Shown piece by piece: positions 24,060-35,600 of a stretch of DNA of 48,713 nucleotides. The stretch's first letter is position 1. Each line of letters starts with the position of its first letter. Below the pieces are notes generated by a model that was given only the letters and a program-made list of their open reading frames with translations, made no database searches and had not been told where the DNA came from. The translations under genes and the position numbers were made by a program. The stretch comes from Lingula anatina. Taxonomy: Eukaryota > Brachiopoda > Lingulata > Lingulida > Lingulidae. The stretch is taken from positions 1-48,713 of the forward strand of contig NW_019775760.1 in NCBI RefSeq assembly GCF_001039355.2, in the 5' to 3' direction.

Positions 24060-24165
24060 GTAATTAACTTACGTGTCCGCCCGGCTGACAGCTATTTAGC
24101 GTGAACCCCCAGGGAGTTAGGTCGATCTAAAGTAGGTCGATCTAATCTCTGGAAATGGGGTGTTA
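24060..24165. mobile_element. MITE family A, copy 3 (partial)
   Basis: Same orientation as the copy at 1293-1506. It contains cggctgacagctatttagcgtg, cagggagttaggtcgatcta and a right end TAATCTCTGGAAAT. The left half is missing exactly at the N at 24059, so the truncation may be an assembly join. Confidence 0.8.
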
Positions 24166-25333
24166 GATTATGAAACACACGATTTTATCTCCACTACAAC
24201 TACTGACATATTACATAAGGAATTTGGAAAATGAAGAACAATTTTCTCTCCGTCTTCCAAGAAACACTGATTCATTTCACAGCATATTAATGAGAAGTTT
24301 TCACCAAGAATTGTCTTTATTTTATTGCTTAGTTGATTATTACATTTGTACTTTCAAATTGGTCAAACAATTATGTTTATCACTCCTAAATAAGATTAGT
24401 GGATTGTCATCTGGACTAAAGTTTGCATATACATGTAATTAAATGCTCATCTGACTATCTAATCAACTAAAAGCAGGACAACAAATTGCTTTGCGACACA
24501 AAGTTACTACAACTAAATATCATAGCTTTACCTCCTCCAGTGCCTGCGGTAGCCATGACATGAAAAGCAAGGGAGACAAAATGTGTTCTTAAAGGATATA
24601 AAGGAACAATGCTGGAATTAAGCTTGTGTCTATCTTTCTCTTAACGCACAAAAGAAAAGAAAGCTGTCAACATTTATGTTTTCTATTTATGACAGTGGCA
24701 AAATTCTAAGTAAGCAACTTGATTGACAAGGACACAAATAAATATCATCAATATAAAGTCTACACACTTGCGAATATCAAACTTGTGCAAAGTAAAAAGT
24801 AAGCAACATGAGATAATAAACAGATGCTATGTTGCTGAAAGAAAAATTGATTGATAAAAATAACTAGAAGCAATGGAAAATAAACAAGGACACAAAAATG
24901 AAGAAAAATCACAAAGGCTATTGGACTTAAGGCAAGACAATTTAGGAATTTCAAATTAGGTGATTCACAGCAGAAACGATACAATACTGCACTGCTGAAA
25001 ACTGAATTTTTGGAGAAGCTCTCAATTAGATTGCATGGAACTAAGCTAAATGAAAGAACTGATCACTTCTAGCTTACCTTCATAATCTAATCAAAATAGA
25101 GAAATAAACAGCTCTTTAGTTTTTTTCAAGCTGTTTTTCTACTACAACCAATAGTTCATAAGCCTCATAAAAATAACCATCTCTATAAGTCAAAATGTAA
25201 GTTCTGATTCATTCTGTTGTTTTTTTAACTAATATAAAGTTCTAGTACAATACTTAATTATTTATCTCTCTATATCTTATTCTCTACACATATTTCTAGT
25301 TAAGGCAATCCAGAAAGCAGTTTCATATCTCAC
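24166..25333. other. AT-rich noncoding inside the kinesin relic
   Basis: The coiled-coil exons of KIF3A would be expected around here but none is visible. A short minus-strand stretch at 24532-24560 reads ATAGTGGG- or LPQALEE-like before GTAAAG, too short to assign. Confidence 0.4.
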
Positions 25334-25511
25334 CTCCTTCCTCCAGCTGTTTTTTCAGCTCCTCCACCTCCTGTTGAAGTCTCCCGAGTTGGGCGTCCTA
25401 GGGGTCCTCCTTGATCTTGGCGCTGTTCTTGATGCTTTTGGCTCTGTTGACATACCTCAGTGTGCTGATGGTCTGGTCGTAGTTGTAATCGACTGGACCA
25501 CAGTCAGCAAT
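25334..25511 (-). pseudogene. KIF3A-like motor end and neck exon, with stop
   Basis: Acceptor gaattcag and donor GTGAG. It encodes [59 protein letters not shown]. The TAG sits where KIF3A has Lys (EDPKDALL), so one base change explains it. The motor end and neck coil are otherwise recognisable. Confidence 0.8.
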
Positions 25512-25770
25512 CTGAATTCAATTAGTGATATTAATTCTGATTTCTGATGTATGATTATTACTAAGCTTGGCAGTATAGGACATAACCTTTAGTGCTGGTG
25601 ATCAACTATGATCTAAAAATACTCCTCACATTAAGTTCAGAAATAAAGAAATGTCAAATGAACATGTTGACTCCAAAAAGAAAATTCCTTATCATATTAA
25701 GTTCAGAGAGAAATAAACCATTTTATAAGTAAAAAGAAAAAAGCTTGGACACAAAGGGGTAAAAGTATAC
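25512..25770 (-). other. Presumed intron of the kinesin relic
   Basis: Bounded by a GTATAC donor and a gaattcag acceptor. No other feature. Confidence 0.5.
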
Positions 25771-25983
25771 CATGACTGTTTTGGAGTTTCCTCCAAGGGA
25801 GTCCTGCAAAAGCTGAGTCAGTTTAGAGTTCTTGTACAGGATGTGGGTGCTTTTTCCCGTCCACCAGGGTAGAGATGACATTCCCCAGGGTGGAGAGAGA
25901 GAGAGAGAGAGAGACAGGTTGATCTCTGTGGCCTCTTTCAGTCTCTAGCCAGATGCACCAGTCTTTGTCTGCCTCTCAGATCC
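25771..25983 (-). pseudogene. KIF3A-like motor exon (GSER to GGNSKT), damaged
   Basis: Acceptor attttag, donor GTATAC. It begins GSERQTKTGASG, then TAG, then [11 protein letters not shown] (TC)11 tract (25893-25914 on the plus strand) replaces the usual four units: +14 nt in the switch II/alpha-4 region, shifting the frame. A five-A run further on adds one base and restores it, giving [20 protein letters not shown]. The net +15 nt keeps the exon in phase but scrambles about 20 residues. Confidence 0.8.
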
Positions 25984-26235
25984 CTAAAATATGACAGAAG
26001 TTTACATATCACATTTTTTGCTTTGATTCTTAAATAATATTTTTTTGTGTATTTATTTCACTTCCATCTTCAGTATCATATATATTTTCATTTTTTTTCT
26101 GATAATGTCAAAGGTAAAATTGCTACAGTGCAAAAATGAATGTGATGAATGCAAATTAACTCATTTCTATTTCTTATAACATCATTATCAATATACGTGA
26201 GCCTAAATATTTTCTGTTATTCTATTGGAACCTAC

Positions 26236-26305
26236 CGTCAGATCTACAAGATGAAGTTTCCCCACATGCACATGTTGCTCACTTTCTATTAACAGTGAAA
26301 CTCTC
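26236..26305 (-). pseudogene. KIF3A-like motor exon fragment (GKLHLVDL)
   Basis: Encodes IESEQHVHVGKLHLVDLT before a donor GTAGG, matching the kinesin segment that precedes GSER; Ala of DLAGSER is Thr here. Towards its 5' side the frame slips (SFTV-like residues in a shifted frame), and a hairpin MITE begins at 26311. Confidence 0.65.
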
Positions 26306-26310
26306 AACCC

Positions 26311-26438
26311 CAGGCCTACTTAACTACCAGACTTGGCACATAAGGATCTGACAAACACCTTGAAAATGGGTAGTGTGGTCCAAAATACCGGTTAATTCAG
26401 GATCCTTATGTGCCGAGTCTGGTAGTTGGGTAGGCCTG
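26311..26438. mobile_element. Hairpin MITE with 5-bp target duplication
   Basis: Arms of about 38 bp (26311-26348 and 26399-26438) are near-perfect inverted repeats starting CAGGCCTAC. Both flanks read AACCC, a 5-bp target-site duplication. It is inserted immediately upstream, in gene sense, of the damaged kinesin motor exon. Confidence 0.85.
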
Positions 26439-27550
26439 AACCCATTACCATGAAAAATATAAATTTGATGACAATTTTAGTAAAGCACATCATTTTCAGT
26501 GTCATTCTGTGGAATTTAAAGAATTCCACAGGTGATGACGTGGCCAACTTTTGTGAGCAGGGAAGGATGAATATAGCTACAAGTATTAATTTGCCTGTCT
26601 GTTAGAAAAATATGCAAAAAAGTTGGGGATGGATGTTTGATGGAATTTTCAGAATCTGTTGAGAGTGGACCAAGTACCAATTGAAATTTAAGTTAATTAA
26701 TATTAAATGAGAATTGAGCTACATGTACCTTGGCAGAGTTTAATTTTGCATTTGTTGATTGCTTTTCTAGTTGTCAGTGAAGTAATGTTCTGTGTACTTA
26801 CCCTTAGCAAAATCTTTTGGGTTTGAATTTCAGATATTCAAGTTTTCACTGTGTTAATTAACACTGTCCATGGCTGTATCCAAACAAGGAGCAGGATTTT
26901 CTCAACAAGGTCCAATTTTTAATTCATTCACTGTCTTGTTAATACCATCCTTTCCTGTGTGAGTTTTAAAGAAGTATACAAAGTCAATTTTTTGTCACAA
27001 ACACTGACCAAATGCCAGCATATAGTTTCAAGTAGTATAACTAAGAGAATTACCAAGAATCATCGTTAATTTTAACCAAAAATGATGTTTGAATGGATTT
27101 TTCTGCTAGCATTCTATGCTACATACATGTATGTTAATGGGGTAGAAAAGAAGTTCACGAAAGTACGTACGTATGTTTAATTTTCGACCAAAAATTTTAA
27201 GAAAGGAGCAGCCTAAAGCTCTTTTATGGCTGATCGAGTGATCTATTCAGTTTTTCCCTTAGCATGTTGACTTTATTTGAGTCGTATAAGAAACTAGTAG
27301 TAGTGGTTTACATGTGTTACCACGCTCCACCGATGCTCGGTTCGTATGTACCGGTACCTGTAAGTGTGACTTATTCTCTTTCATCACTTATTTTAGTTAA
27401 AGAAGAACACAAAGAGTAGGCATTTCTCTTAGTCAAATATTATTTATTTTCAGGATTTGGTTTGACAATGTGTTCAAGATAAAATGATGGTTAAAAAGTA
27501 TTGTTCTATTACATTAAATGTCTATACATTGATTAATTTGTCACTGATTA
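26439..27550. other. Noncoding, small hairpin at 26508-26532
   Basis: No gene seen. A 10-bp perfect inverted repeat (CTGTGGAATT / AATTCCACAG) occurs at 26508-26532. No kinesin P-loop exon was found on the minus strand. Confidence 0.5.
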
Positions 27551-27716
27551 CAGGCCCGTAGCCAGCAATTTCAAAAGGGGGGTTTCTTTTTCTGAAAAAG
27601 TGGACCTTTTTCTATAAAAACTTCATGAACCTAGATCAAATTTTACCCAGAGTGGACCTTTCCCACCAAAAGGGGCGGTTCTTTCAAACCCCCCAACCCC
27701 CCTGGCTATGGGACTG
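27551..27716. mobile_element. MITE family B, full copy with target duplication
   Basis: Begins CAGGCCCGTAGCCAGCAATTT, ends cctggctatgggactg, flanked by GATTA on both sides (5-bp target duplication). Opposite orientation to the copy at 13134. Confidence 0.85.
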
Positions 27717-27728
27717 GATTATTTAAAA

Positions 27729-27872
27729 CAGGCTTGTAGCCAGGGGCATTCACTCTTTGCTAGGAAAAGGTCTACTCAAGGTTAACTTTGGTAGAAGTAC
27801 ACAAAGGTTTCATGGTAAAAGATCCACTTTTCAGAAAAAGAACCCCCTTTAAAATTGCTGGCTTCAGGCCTG
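27729..27872. mobile_element. MITE family B, shorter copy with target duplication
   Basis: Begins CAGGCTTGTAGCCAG, ends gctggcttcaggcctg, flanked by TAAAA on both sides. It lies 12 bases from the previous copy and in the opposite orientation, so two separate insertions happened side by side. Confidence 0.8.
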
Positions 27873-30800
27873 TAAAATGTGTATTACATATCCATATTAA
27901 AGGCAAACAATCTGTTTTTTGATGATTATATAATTAAGGAATAAGAGGAGAAAAGCAGACATTGATGAAGTGTATTGCTAACTGTTGTTGAAGTTTTTCT
28001 TATAACTTCTGAATTCTCAGATGTAAACACCAGGAATGCATGGCTGTTGTATCTTGCTTTAAATTCTCTTATTACCTAATTCTTGTATTGCCATATACCA
28101 TGTAACATTTTATTGGTGAATAGTCATTGCATATGATGTAAAGAAGGTAAACTTTAATATTCAATTCCCAAAACTAAACTCCAAATGGAATAAGACCACA
28201 CAGATTTAATTTTGTGGATAACTTCCTCTGGACATCCCGAAACTAATGCAAGAGGATGATTAAAAAAAAGGCTGCTTAAGTAAAGGAACCAATTTGAACC
28301 ACAGAACAATGTTTCAAACAAAAAGTTCTTTGTGCTGAAAATATTAAAATCTTAGCTATGATTGTTTCATCTCTGCATCTTACAAACATCTGAGAATACT
28401 TAAGGTCCTATTTAAGGCCACCATATACGTGACCTAACCCCCTCCCATTTCTCTCATCATTGCAAAATAATAATTATAATAATAAAAAAATGAGCCAATC
28501 CGGAGGGGACATCTTTGAGGTTGTCTGGACAATTGTTACTGGCCACTGCCAGTCTTTTGTAAATTTGAGAAAGCATGCTATCCCTTTACTAACATTGATT
28601 GTATAACAATCTATAATCATACTCCTGATCTTTATGTGAACTTTAATTTTATGTGTATATTTTCACAATGACATGACCTGTCAAATCACAATATCTGTCA
28701 AATAACAAATTACACAAAAAATTTCGGTTTCAGACATTAATTTTGTGAATATCCAGGTTTTATGGCATTTTGTGGGATGCAGGTATGGATGTCATCCATC
28801 AAATAAATTCAGTGTGGCCTAATGGGTAATTCCCTTTAAGGTTTTGATGTTTGCATGTTTTTCTTAGAGTTTTCTGGAATTTTAGTTTGTATCTACATTA
28901 AAGCCTTTATCAGATTGCATGCCTTTAAGTTGCCTTTTGCTAAATATTTTTCAGCAATACACTTAAAATCAAGATAAGGGTGTGGTCTGTAACAAATTTC
29001 TTTTCCTGTCAAAACATTTGCTATGTGTTATCTTGAGATTAAATTAAAATTTATACTAATAAAACTTAAAATGACATTTTTCCCCAGAAGTATGTTAAAC
29101 TTAAGGCAAATAAGATGTTAACAACCAAGTTAGTCCAGGTAAAAAATGCACCAAATATGAATGTTAAAAATTTCTACATAAAAATGCTGTGTGTACATGT
29201 ACCATGCATTAGAAAATACACGAAAAGATTTTGCTGATACTATTATAATTTTTTTACGTCTTACAGTGCCGTGGTACATGACATATTATTTTAGAACCAT
29301 TGCCTCCTTATAAATGAGTGAAACAAAAACAATACATAATCCCATGGTGCAAAAGAAAAAAAAAAACAATACAATAATACTAATGAAAATTTGCCATACA
29401 GTTATAGCACTTTGGTCGTACTCCAATTACTTGCAAAATTTACGAATTTTTACTTTTTATCTAATAAAGAATTAAAAACTTCCTTAAAAATTAATTAATT
29501 GGGTCTATGGTTATAAATACAAATTATTATGGCCTTTTATGTGACTGCTTTTTAACAATAGTCTTCTGAACAAAATTTCAACAAAATTGAATTAATTATA
29601 CTAGTAGTTAGAGGCAAATTAAAGGTTGTCCTATAGTTTGCACAAATAGTAAATATAAATTAAAAAAAATTAAAAATATGACCAGGATCATGCCATCTTA
29701 CATATGTTCACATGTTTAATACAAACAATGTGGTCATTAATGCAAGAACTTACTGTTCTAATTTTCTTTAGCTTATTCATATCATGCAGTTTTTTTTTAA
29801 ATTAAATTAGATCCAAAATCCACATTTCTCATACGCATCTACAATTTACCTCCTCAATGGTTAATTGGGTTCTTGCTGTATTTCATACGCAGACATGCAA
29901 TTATTCTAACAGCCAAAAGATTAAGGCAAAGCTATAGCTCTCCTTTTCTTTTCAGCAGAAAATCTACACTTTTACATTTCTTCCCTATCCCCATCCCTTA
30001 TAAACTTATGAACAAAAAGCCCAGTTTAGAAATAGAAATACTTCTGCAACATGTACAATTTGCAGTATCTTGTTTTAAACATCTCCTATAACGTGTAAAA
30101 AAATGAAATAAAATAGATGTGATGTTATCATCTCAAAAATGACATACATACACATCACATATCCACTGTTTCAAAGAGTTTCTTAAAAAAAGGCCATTAA
30201 AACTGTGAAAATAAATCATTCAGTAAGAAAAATCATACCTGAATATAGTAGTGATTGTTCAAAAGGAAAATTTCCTTAACAACAATAAATAACATGAATG
30301 AAAAACTGTATCCATGGTTCATTAAACCACATTTTTTGGTTCTTAAATGCAAAGCATTTCACTTTGCTTTACCTCCATAACTCTGTCAATAACTAACTAA
30401 TGTGACATTTACAAGTTACCAACAATGTCACCTCTGCCAAAATATTTTCAGCAGAACCAAACAATAACTTGGTCTCCATTCTTAACCTGCTATAATAGCT
30501 ACAGTAAATGCATTACCTTTACCTGTAGTATTCATCAAATATAGATAGTACCATGCAGTACATATTTCACAGCAGCCTTTTCAGACAAAAATATATACAG
30601 ACTTAAAACTGCTTGCATATACATCTATTTACATGTCACAAATTATTTAATGGTGTGTGTGTGCCAATGCCAATCTGCGAGCACTGCACAAAGCTTTCTC
30701 TTAAATTCAAATATGTACACAAAACACTATATCTGCAGAATATATACTGGTATAGTCCATGTATTTTGCCCAATTATAAAAAAAACATAACTTACAAAAA

Positions 30801-31463
30801 CGAACTGCATATTCACTGTAATAGATCAGTATGCCCTCATACAAAAGGAATATATACTGCACAAATATCAATACCTACATCATACTTACAACATTTATCA
30901 ACAAGATATACACTTTATACGTATGCACATAATATACTCATCTCCTCTACCTCACCTAAACTATTTCATTGTACACACTGACATTAAGATCAGACTGAAG
31001 CAGAACACATCAAACTGACAGCATATCGTTGTCTATCTATCTATCTATCTATCTATTCACTACTATAGCTATCTACAATATACCTACATATAACAGTATC
31101 TACTACATGTGTATGTATATATTTGAGTAAATTGTATATAATATTTACAGGAATGTACATTCACCTAAACTACTAAAAGTAAATAAACCATACTAGTAAC
31201 AAACACTGATAATACTTATTCAGAGCCGCAATGTTTTTAATTGCATGCTCACATTGGTATTTACAGAGTTCACATTATGAACGAAAAGGTGATGTTTGCC
31301 CACCCTGCTCTGAAAAACCTTACATCTCTGACTTTATAGCTCATCTATCTATGTACACTTCTGTTTCTATCAAACTGTATACAAATGTATGACCAATATA
31401 AGTACATCTACATGTATAATGCACAACTAGACATATTCATATATGACAAAAGGAGCTTTCATA
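27873..31463. other. Long AT-rich noncoding stretch
   Basis: No exon, RNA gene or transposon recognised in about 3.6 kb. A (CTAT)n tetranucleotide microsatellite lies at about 31033-31057. Open frames at 29873-30091 and 30613-30981 are low in complexity and have no domain signature. Confidence 0.5.
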
Positions 31464-31548
31464 CATGCATTTGAAACTACCTAATATTTATAATAACAAT
31501 GATTTATTATAAGTCTTATTATAAATATTAGGTAATTTCAAATGCATG
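31464..31548. mobile_element. Small AT-rich hairpin repeat
   Basis: About 33-base arms (catgcatttgaaa and its inverse, continuing into ctaatatttataataa) with a short loop. It is probably a tiny MITE or foldback fragment; it is non-coding. Confidence 0.7.
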
Positions 31549-32041
31549 TACAAAAGTTTCTATGCTAAATATAGTATCTTCACAATAATTCCAAGTGCAC
31601 ATACAGCTATTTACATAAATCAAGTTGCCACTGATTTTAAATGTATTTTGAGTTTGTGGATCCATATTCACATTGTACATATCATACATATTTATGAATT
31701 CCCTGCAAATTCATTTGAGCACCAGCAGATTGTTTTCTCAATATATGAGAAGTCCCACTGCTCATATCACAATTGCAAAGTACATGTACATGTATGTCTT
31801 GATTAAAAAACTGCTTTGGAAAGGATGCTCACCAAAGATATCCATACATGCATTTCTCCAAGTTTTCAGGTGTGGTATTTCCCCCTGAAAATGCAAAGAT
31901 GAATTAGTACTCCCCAATATCAATATTTCGTAGGTTTTTCTGTGCAGTCTTAAATGTTGATATTCCACAAAGACAAGAACTCCCTCAACAATTAATGGCA
32001 CTTTAGTAAGAAAAAGCAGATGTTAGAATGCACACACATAG
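31549..32041. other. Noncoding, no gene seen
   Basis: AT-rich with several ACATGTAC-like short palindromes. No exon seen. Confidence 0.4.
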
Positions 32042-32208
32042 AGGGCCCATAGCCAGCAAATTCAAAAGGGGGGTTCTTTTTCTGAAAAAGTGGACCTTTT
32101 ACAATGAAACTTATGTGTACCTAGATCAAATTTTACCCAAAATGGACTTTTTCCTGACAAAAGAGGCAGTTCTTTCGAACCTCCCGAACCACCCTGGCTA
32201 CGGGCCTG
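32042..32208. mobile_element. MITE family B, copy near the RNF213-like gene
   Basis: GGGCCCATAGCCAGCAAATTC at the left, family core agatcaaattttacccaa and ttctttcgaacc, and right end cctggctacgggcctg. Target duplication not clear. Confidence 0.8.
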
Positions 32209-32681
32209 CATAACATGGCCAATAAAGAATGACTTTCATTGCTCCTATAAGTGAAATTTATGCTACCGGTGCATGTAAACAAATCAATGTAAACAATTCA
32301 ACTTTAAAAGCAAAGCTTGAAATCATTTTTGATTATCTCCTTATGGTCAATCCATATATTTTCATAAATCAAATTAATATAGAAGATAATGTTCTCAACT
32401 TAACTTATATTCATGAAAACTTACAATATCTATGTTCTGGAATATGTTTTTCTTTTCTGTTTAGATTTTGGCTTGTCTACTGGTTGGCCTTTGGCTTCCT
32501 CATCTTTCATTTGCTGATAAATGAATATTGGTTTTAGAAGATACTGGTTCATTTTTTATTCTATTTATTGAGAAAACTTGGAAATCACTTGTGAGTACTT
32601 TGTGTTGTGACCATAAAATCATAAAGGTCTTCATTGAGGAAACAAATATTTAAGTAAAAGTGTTTTTTCATAACTTCATAA
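32209..32681 (-). other. 3' flank of the RNF213-like gene with candidate poly(A) signals
   Basis: On the minus strand AATAAA occurs at 32564-32569 and 32555-32560, about 115-130 bases after the stop codon. A plus-strand open frame at 32229-32537 has no recognisable domain. Confidence 0.5.
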
Positions 32682-35600
32682 TTATATCTTGTGGTAATCT
32701 TTATTTAACTTCACAGACCAGTAATTGCAGTATTTTACAGATTTTACATCATTGAAAATTACCTTCATTTTTTCCTCTACATTAACTAGTATTTCATACA
32801 CATGTTGGACCTGCAAACATTCTGGGATATAAAACTTCAAGTCCTTTGGTTTCTCTTCAAATGTGCCCTCTGGCCACAATGAGGTACTGCTTAGGTAACT
32901 CACCAATGGTTTGCTAGGGTCGGCACAAGAGGACTGCTCTGCACTTGAAGTGTACCTGAAAATGAACCTGCGAACTGCTCTTGTGAAGTCCTCCAATTTC
33001 AGGTCTGTGGTTTGTAACAAAGGGTTCAACTCTTCAATCTGGTCAGGTGACAGTTTTGTTCTAAATTCATCTGAAAGAGCTTCAAGAGCAGTTGTGCTCA
33101 GCATGTCTTCTACCATCTCGTAGAGTGACACTATGTGGCACAACTTGACAATGTCTGGTGGAGAAGGTAGAGGATCCTTGGGAAAGGGTGTAGGAAGCAT
33201 TGACAACCATTCATCTGTATATGCTACTAGAGTTTGTTCTGGAGATCCACCAGTCCGTTTTAATAAACAGATAACCACTTCCAAATTGGTGAGTAATTCT
33301 CTTGTGTTCTTATGACTTTTTTCCTGTTTTTGTTTGACACCATTGCTAATGTCCGATGATATTTCTATCTGGGGAATAATTTTTCCAAGATCATGAAGAA
33401 TGCTCTCTGAAGCAAAAAACATTTCTCCAGAATACTGAAACAATGGGAATGTTGAATCGAGTACAAGGAAGCTTTTTCCAAGAACTAGTTCATTGCCCAA
33501 TTCCATCTCAATTTTGTCATAGTCGAAGTGAACCATTTTCCCCAATCCATAGCGTGTGTCACACTGTGCATGCTTCAGTAATTCCTTCTTCCACTTATCA
33601 GTCATTTCTATATATATAACATCCTGTAGAGTTGCATCTTGAAGTGGAACCTTTTTGATAATGGATAATCCTGGGTCATGGTTCAGGAATCGCACTGCTG
33701 GGCAATGTGTGGTTACACTGAACATCTGCACCTCAGCAAGAAAATTGTTCTGCAGTTGCTTTAATATGCAAATGACTTGATAGATTGGAGAATCTTGATC
33801 ATTGATAATAACCTCAGCAATATGGACCTGATCATGCATACGTATCAAACTTGTTTCCAGACCAAGTTGCTTTAGAAGTTCTGCATGCTGTCGTAGTTTA
33901 TTCCATGATTCTACAAATGCCTTAAAATATTCCAAGGTTTTTTCTTGCACCTTTGTTGTCTTGTCCCCAGAATGTAAGATATCATAAATCCTGTTCTCTT
34001 TTGCATATTTTCGCTCAAACTGCTGGCTTTGTAATTTAGTAAATATATTGTGCCAATTCAGTATATTTGTCAAATGGCTTAAAAGTGTAAGACTGCTGTA
34101 ATGTTGAAGAAACAAGGCTAACAAAGGATATGATTCACTTAGTTGTTGATTTGCAAATTTAGCCCCAAACAGTTGAAATGTAGTTGGACTGGTGAGTTTG
34201 AACAGCCTTGGCAGGTACAAGTCAACATTCAGTTGGTTGCTGGTTTCTTCCAGTTGTGCTGCCATGCAATCCTGTGGTATTCCCATTTTCTCAAAGCACT
34301 GGATTTTGAAAGTACGGCACTTCTCCCTCCAGTCTTTGAATAAAACAGTACATTTCTTAGTAAAAGCATCTTCCCATTGCTTACGACTCTCAAAAGTATC
34401 CAATTCACCTTTGATAAGAACACTGTTCTCTTCAAGTAACAAAACATGTAGGAAAGTAGCAAGGTCTCCATCTTCTGCTTCAATCAATATTTTCAACTGA
34501 TTCCAGCATTTTTTGAAACCAAGTAAATGTTTTTCACTTAGCCTGCAAAGATCTTCTTGTGAACAATCTGGCATTGGGGGTGAATACAGGCAACATGCTT
34601 GGAATAGCAAATTACACACTTGGTGAGCCAACGGTGTGAGACCTCTGACACAGTCCAATGCTTTGATCACTTCTTTGACATCAGGGGAGACATGGCTGCT
34701 GCTTTTTCTCTCAAAAATGTCATCTTCAGTGGGGGCTAATTCCCTATGGCAAAGAGGGCATTTACATGTAGAACTTTCATGGAAACACAATCTGTTCCAA
34801 CATTTGCAATCTATTGCATACACTGGAGACGTTTGCATGGTGTCGGTTTTCAAAAATTGATATCTCTCAATCTTCTGTCCAACATCTGGACAGCCTGGTG
34901 TAGACATCTTTGATGAAACAGCACCCGTTGCTATACATCTAAAATACGACAATGCATCTTTCTTGGATGTAAACAACAGGCTAAGCCAATGTATAATAAA
35001 CGCTGCTTGTAGAACATCCTGATCACTTGAGTCGGTACTTATGTGTAAATGTTTACAGTCAAAATCACAGATGCCCAGCAGTCCCTTTAAAAGGACTGTC
35101 ACATGTTCAGGATAATGTTGCAACTTTTCAGCAATACGCTTTGCGGTGCTGTTTTCATCAACTTTCAAACTTCTTGATGCACGGACTACATAAAAGTTTT
35201 CAAATACTATGCCCAAAAGTGACATCTGGTGGTCAGATGAATTTTTAGCCATATTTAAGAAATCATCTAGCTGAATAGTTTCCTTCTTCACTATGGATCT
35301 GCCGAAAGCTAGTTTTGCTTCCTGGTAATATTTTGATGTTGCAAATGGGTTGTAGCTAATCCTTCTTAAAGTAACCGATGGTCCCCAGTCCATATTTTTC
35401 AAACTTATGAAGGACTCTGCAGCTTTTTCGCATATATGCCAAACACCTTCCACGCTGTGTTTTTGCCGCAGCCATTTCAGCAGAAACCTAACAAAAACTG
35501 TGCTTCTGTCACTGCAGTCTGCATCACTAATGCATGTCAGGGCATGAAGTTCATCCATGAGAAATTTATTGTTAGCTTTGCCTTCTAAAATGTTTTCTAT

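Larger units (their letters stand above)
20972..26305 (-). pseudogene. KIF3A-type kinesin-2 gene, broken
   Basis: Six exon-like pieces on the minus strand match kinesin-2 KIF3A/KRP85 in the correct order: 26236-26305, 25771-25983, 25334-25511 (motor and neck), then 22360-22482, 21455-21579, 20972-21011 (tail). The motor pieces have TAG stops, an exonic TC-repeat expansion and indels. The roughly 240-residue coiled coil expected between 25334 and 22482 is not visible. The N-terminal motor exons, with the ATP-binding P-loop, are not seen upstream of a MITE at 26311. The tail exons are open, in phase, and end in the conserved DSLLQ-stop. KIF3A is the motor of heterotrimeric kinesin-2, which drives ciliary transport. 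The simplest reading is a decaying duplicate; sequencing or assembly error in a real gene is the alternative, since N bases occur nearby. Confidence 0.75.

Noticed and set aside
24532-24560. Minus-strand ATG followed by a GTAAAG donor as a first exon, or as a kinesin coiled-coil micro-exon
   Set aside because: Too short to identify and no partner exon could be linked.
30613-30981. 122-residue plus-strand frame rich in His, Tyr and Cys
   Set aside because: Low-complexity AT-rich translation, no recognisable domain, no splice or promoter context.
31033-31057. CRISPR-like or other short direct-repeat array
   Set aside because: Plain tetranucleotide microsatellite in a eukaryotic genome; no spacer structure anywhere in the window.
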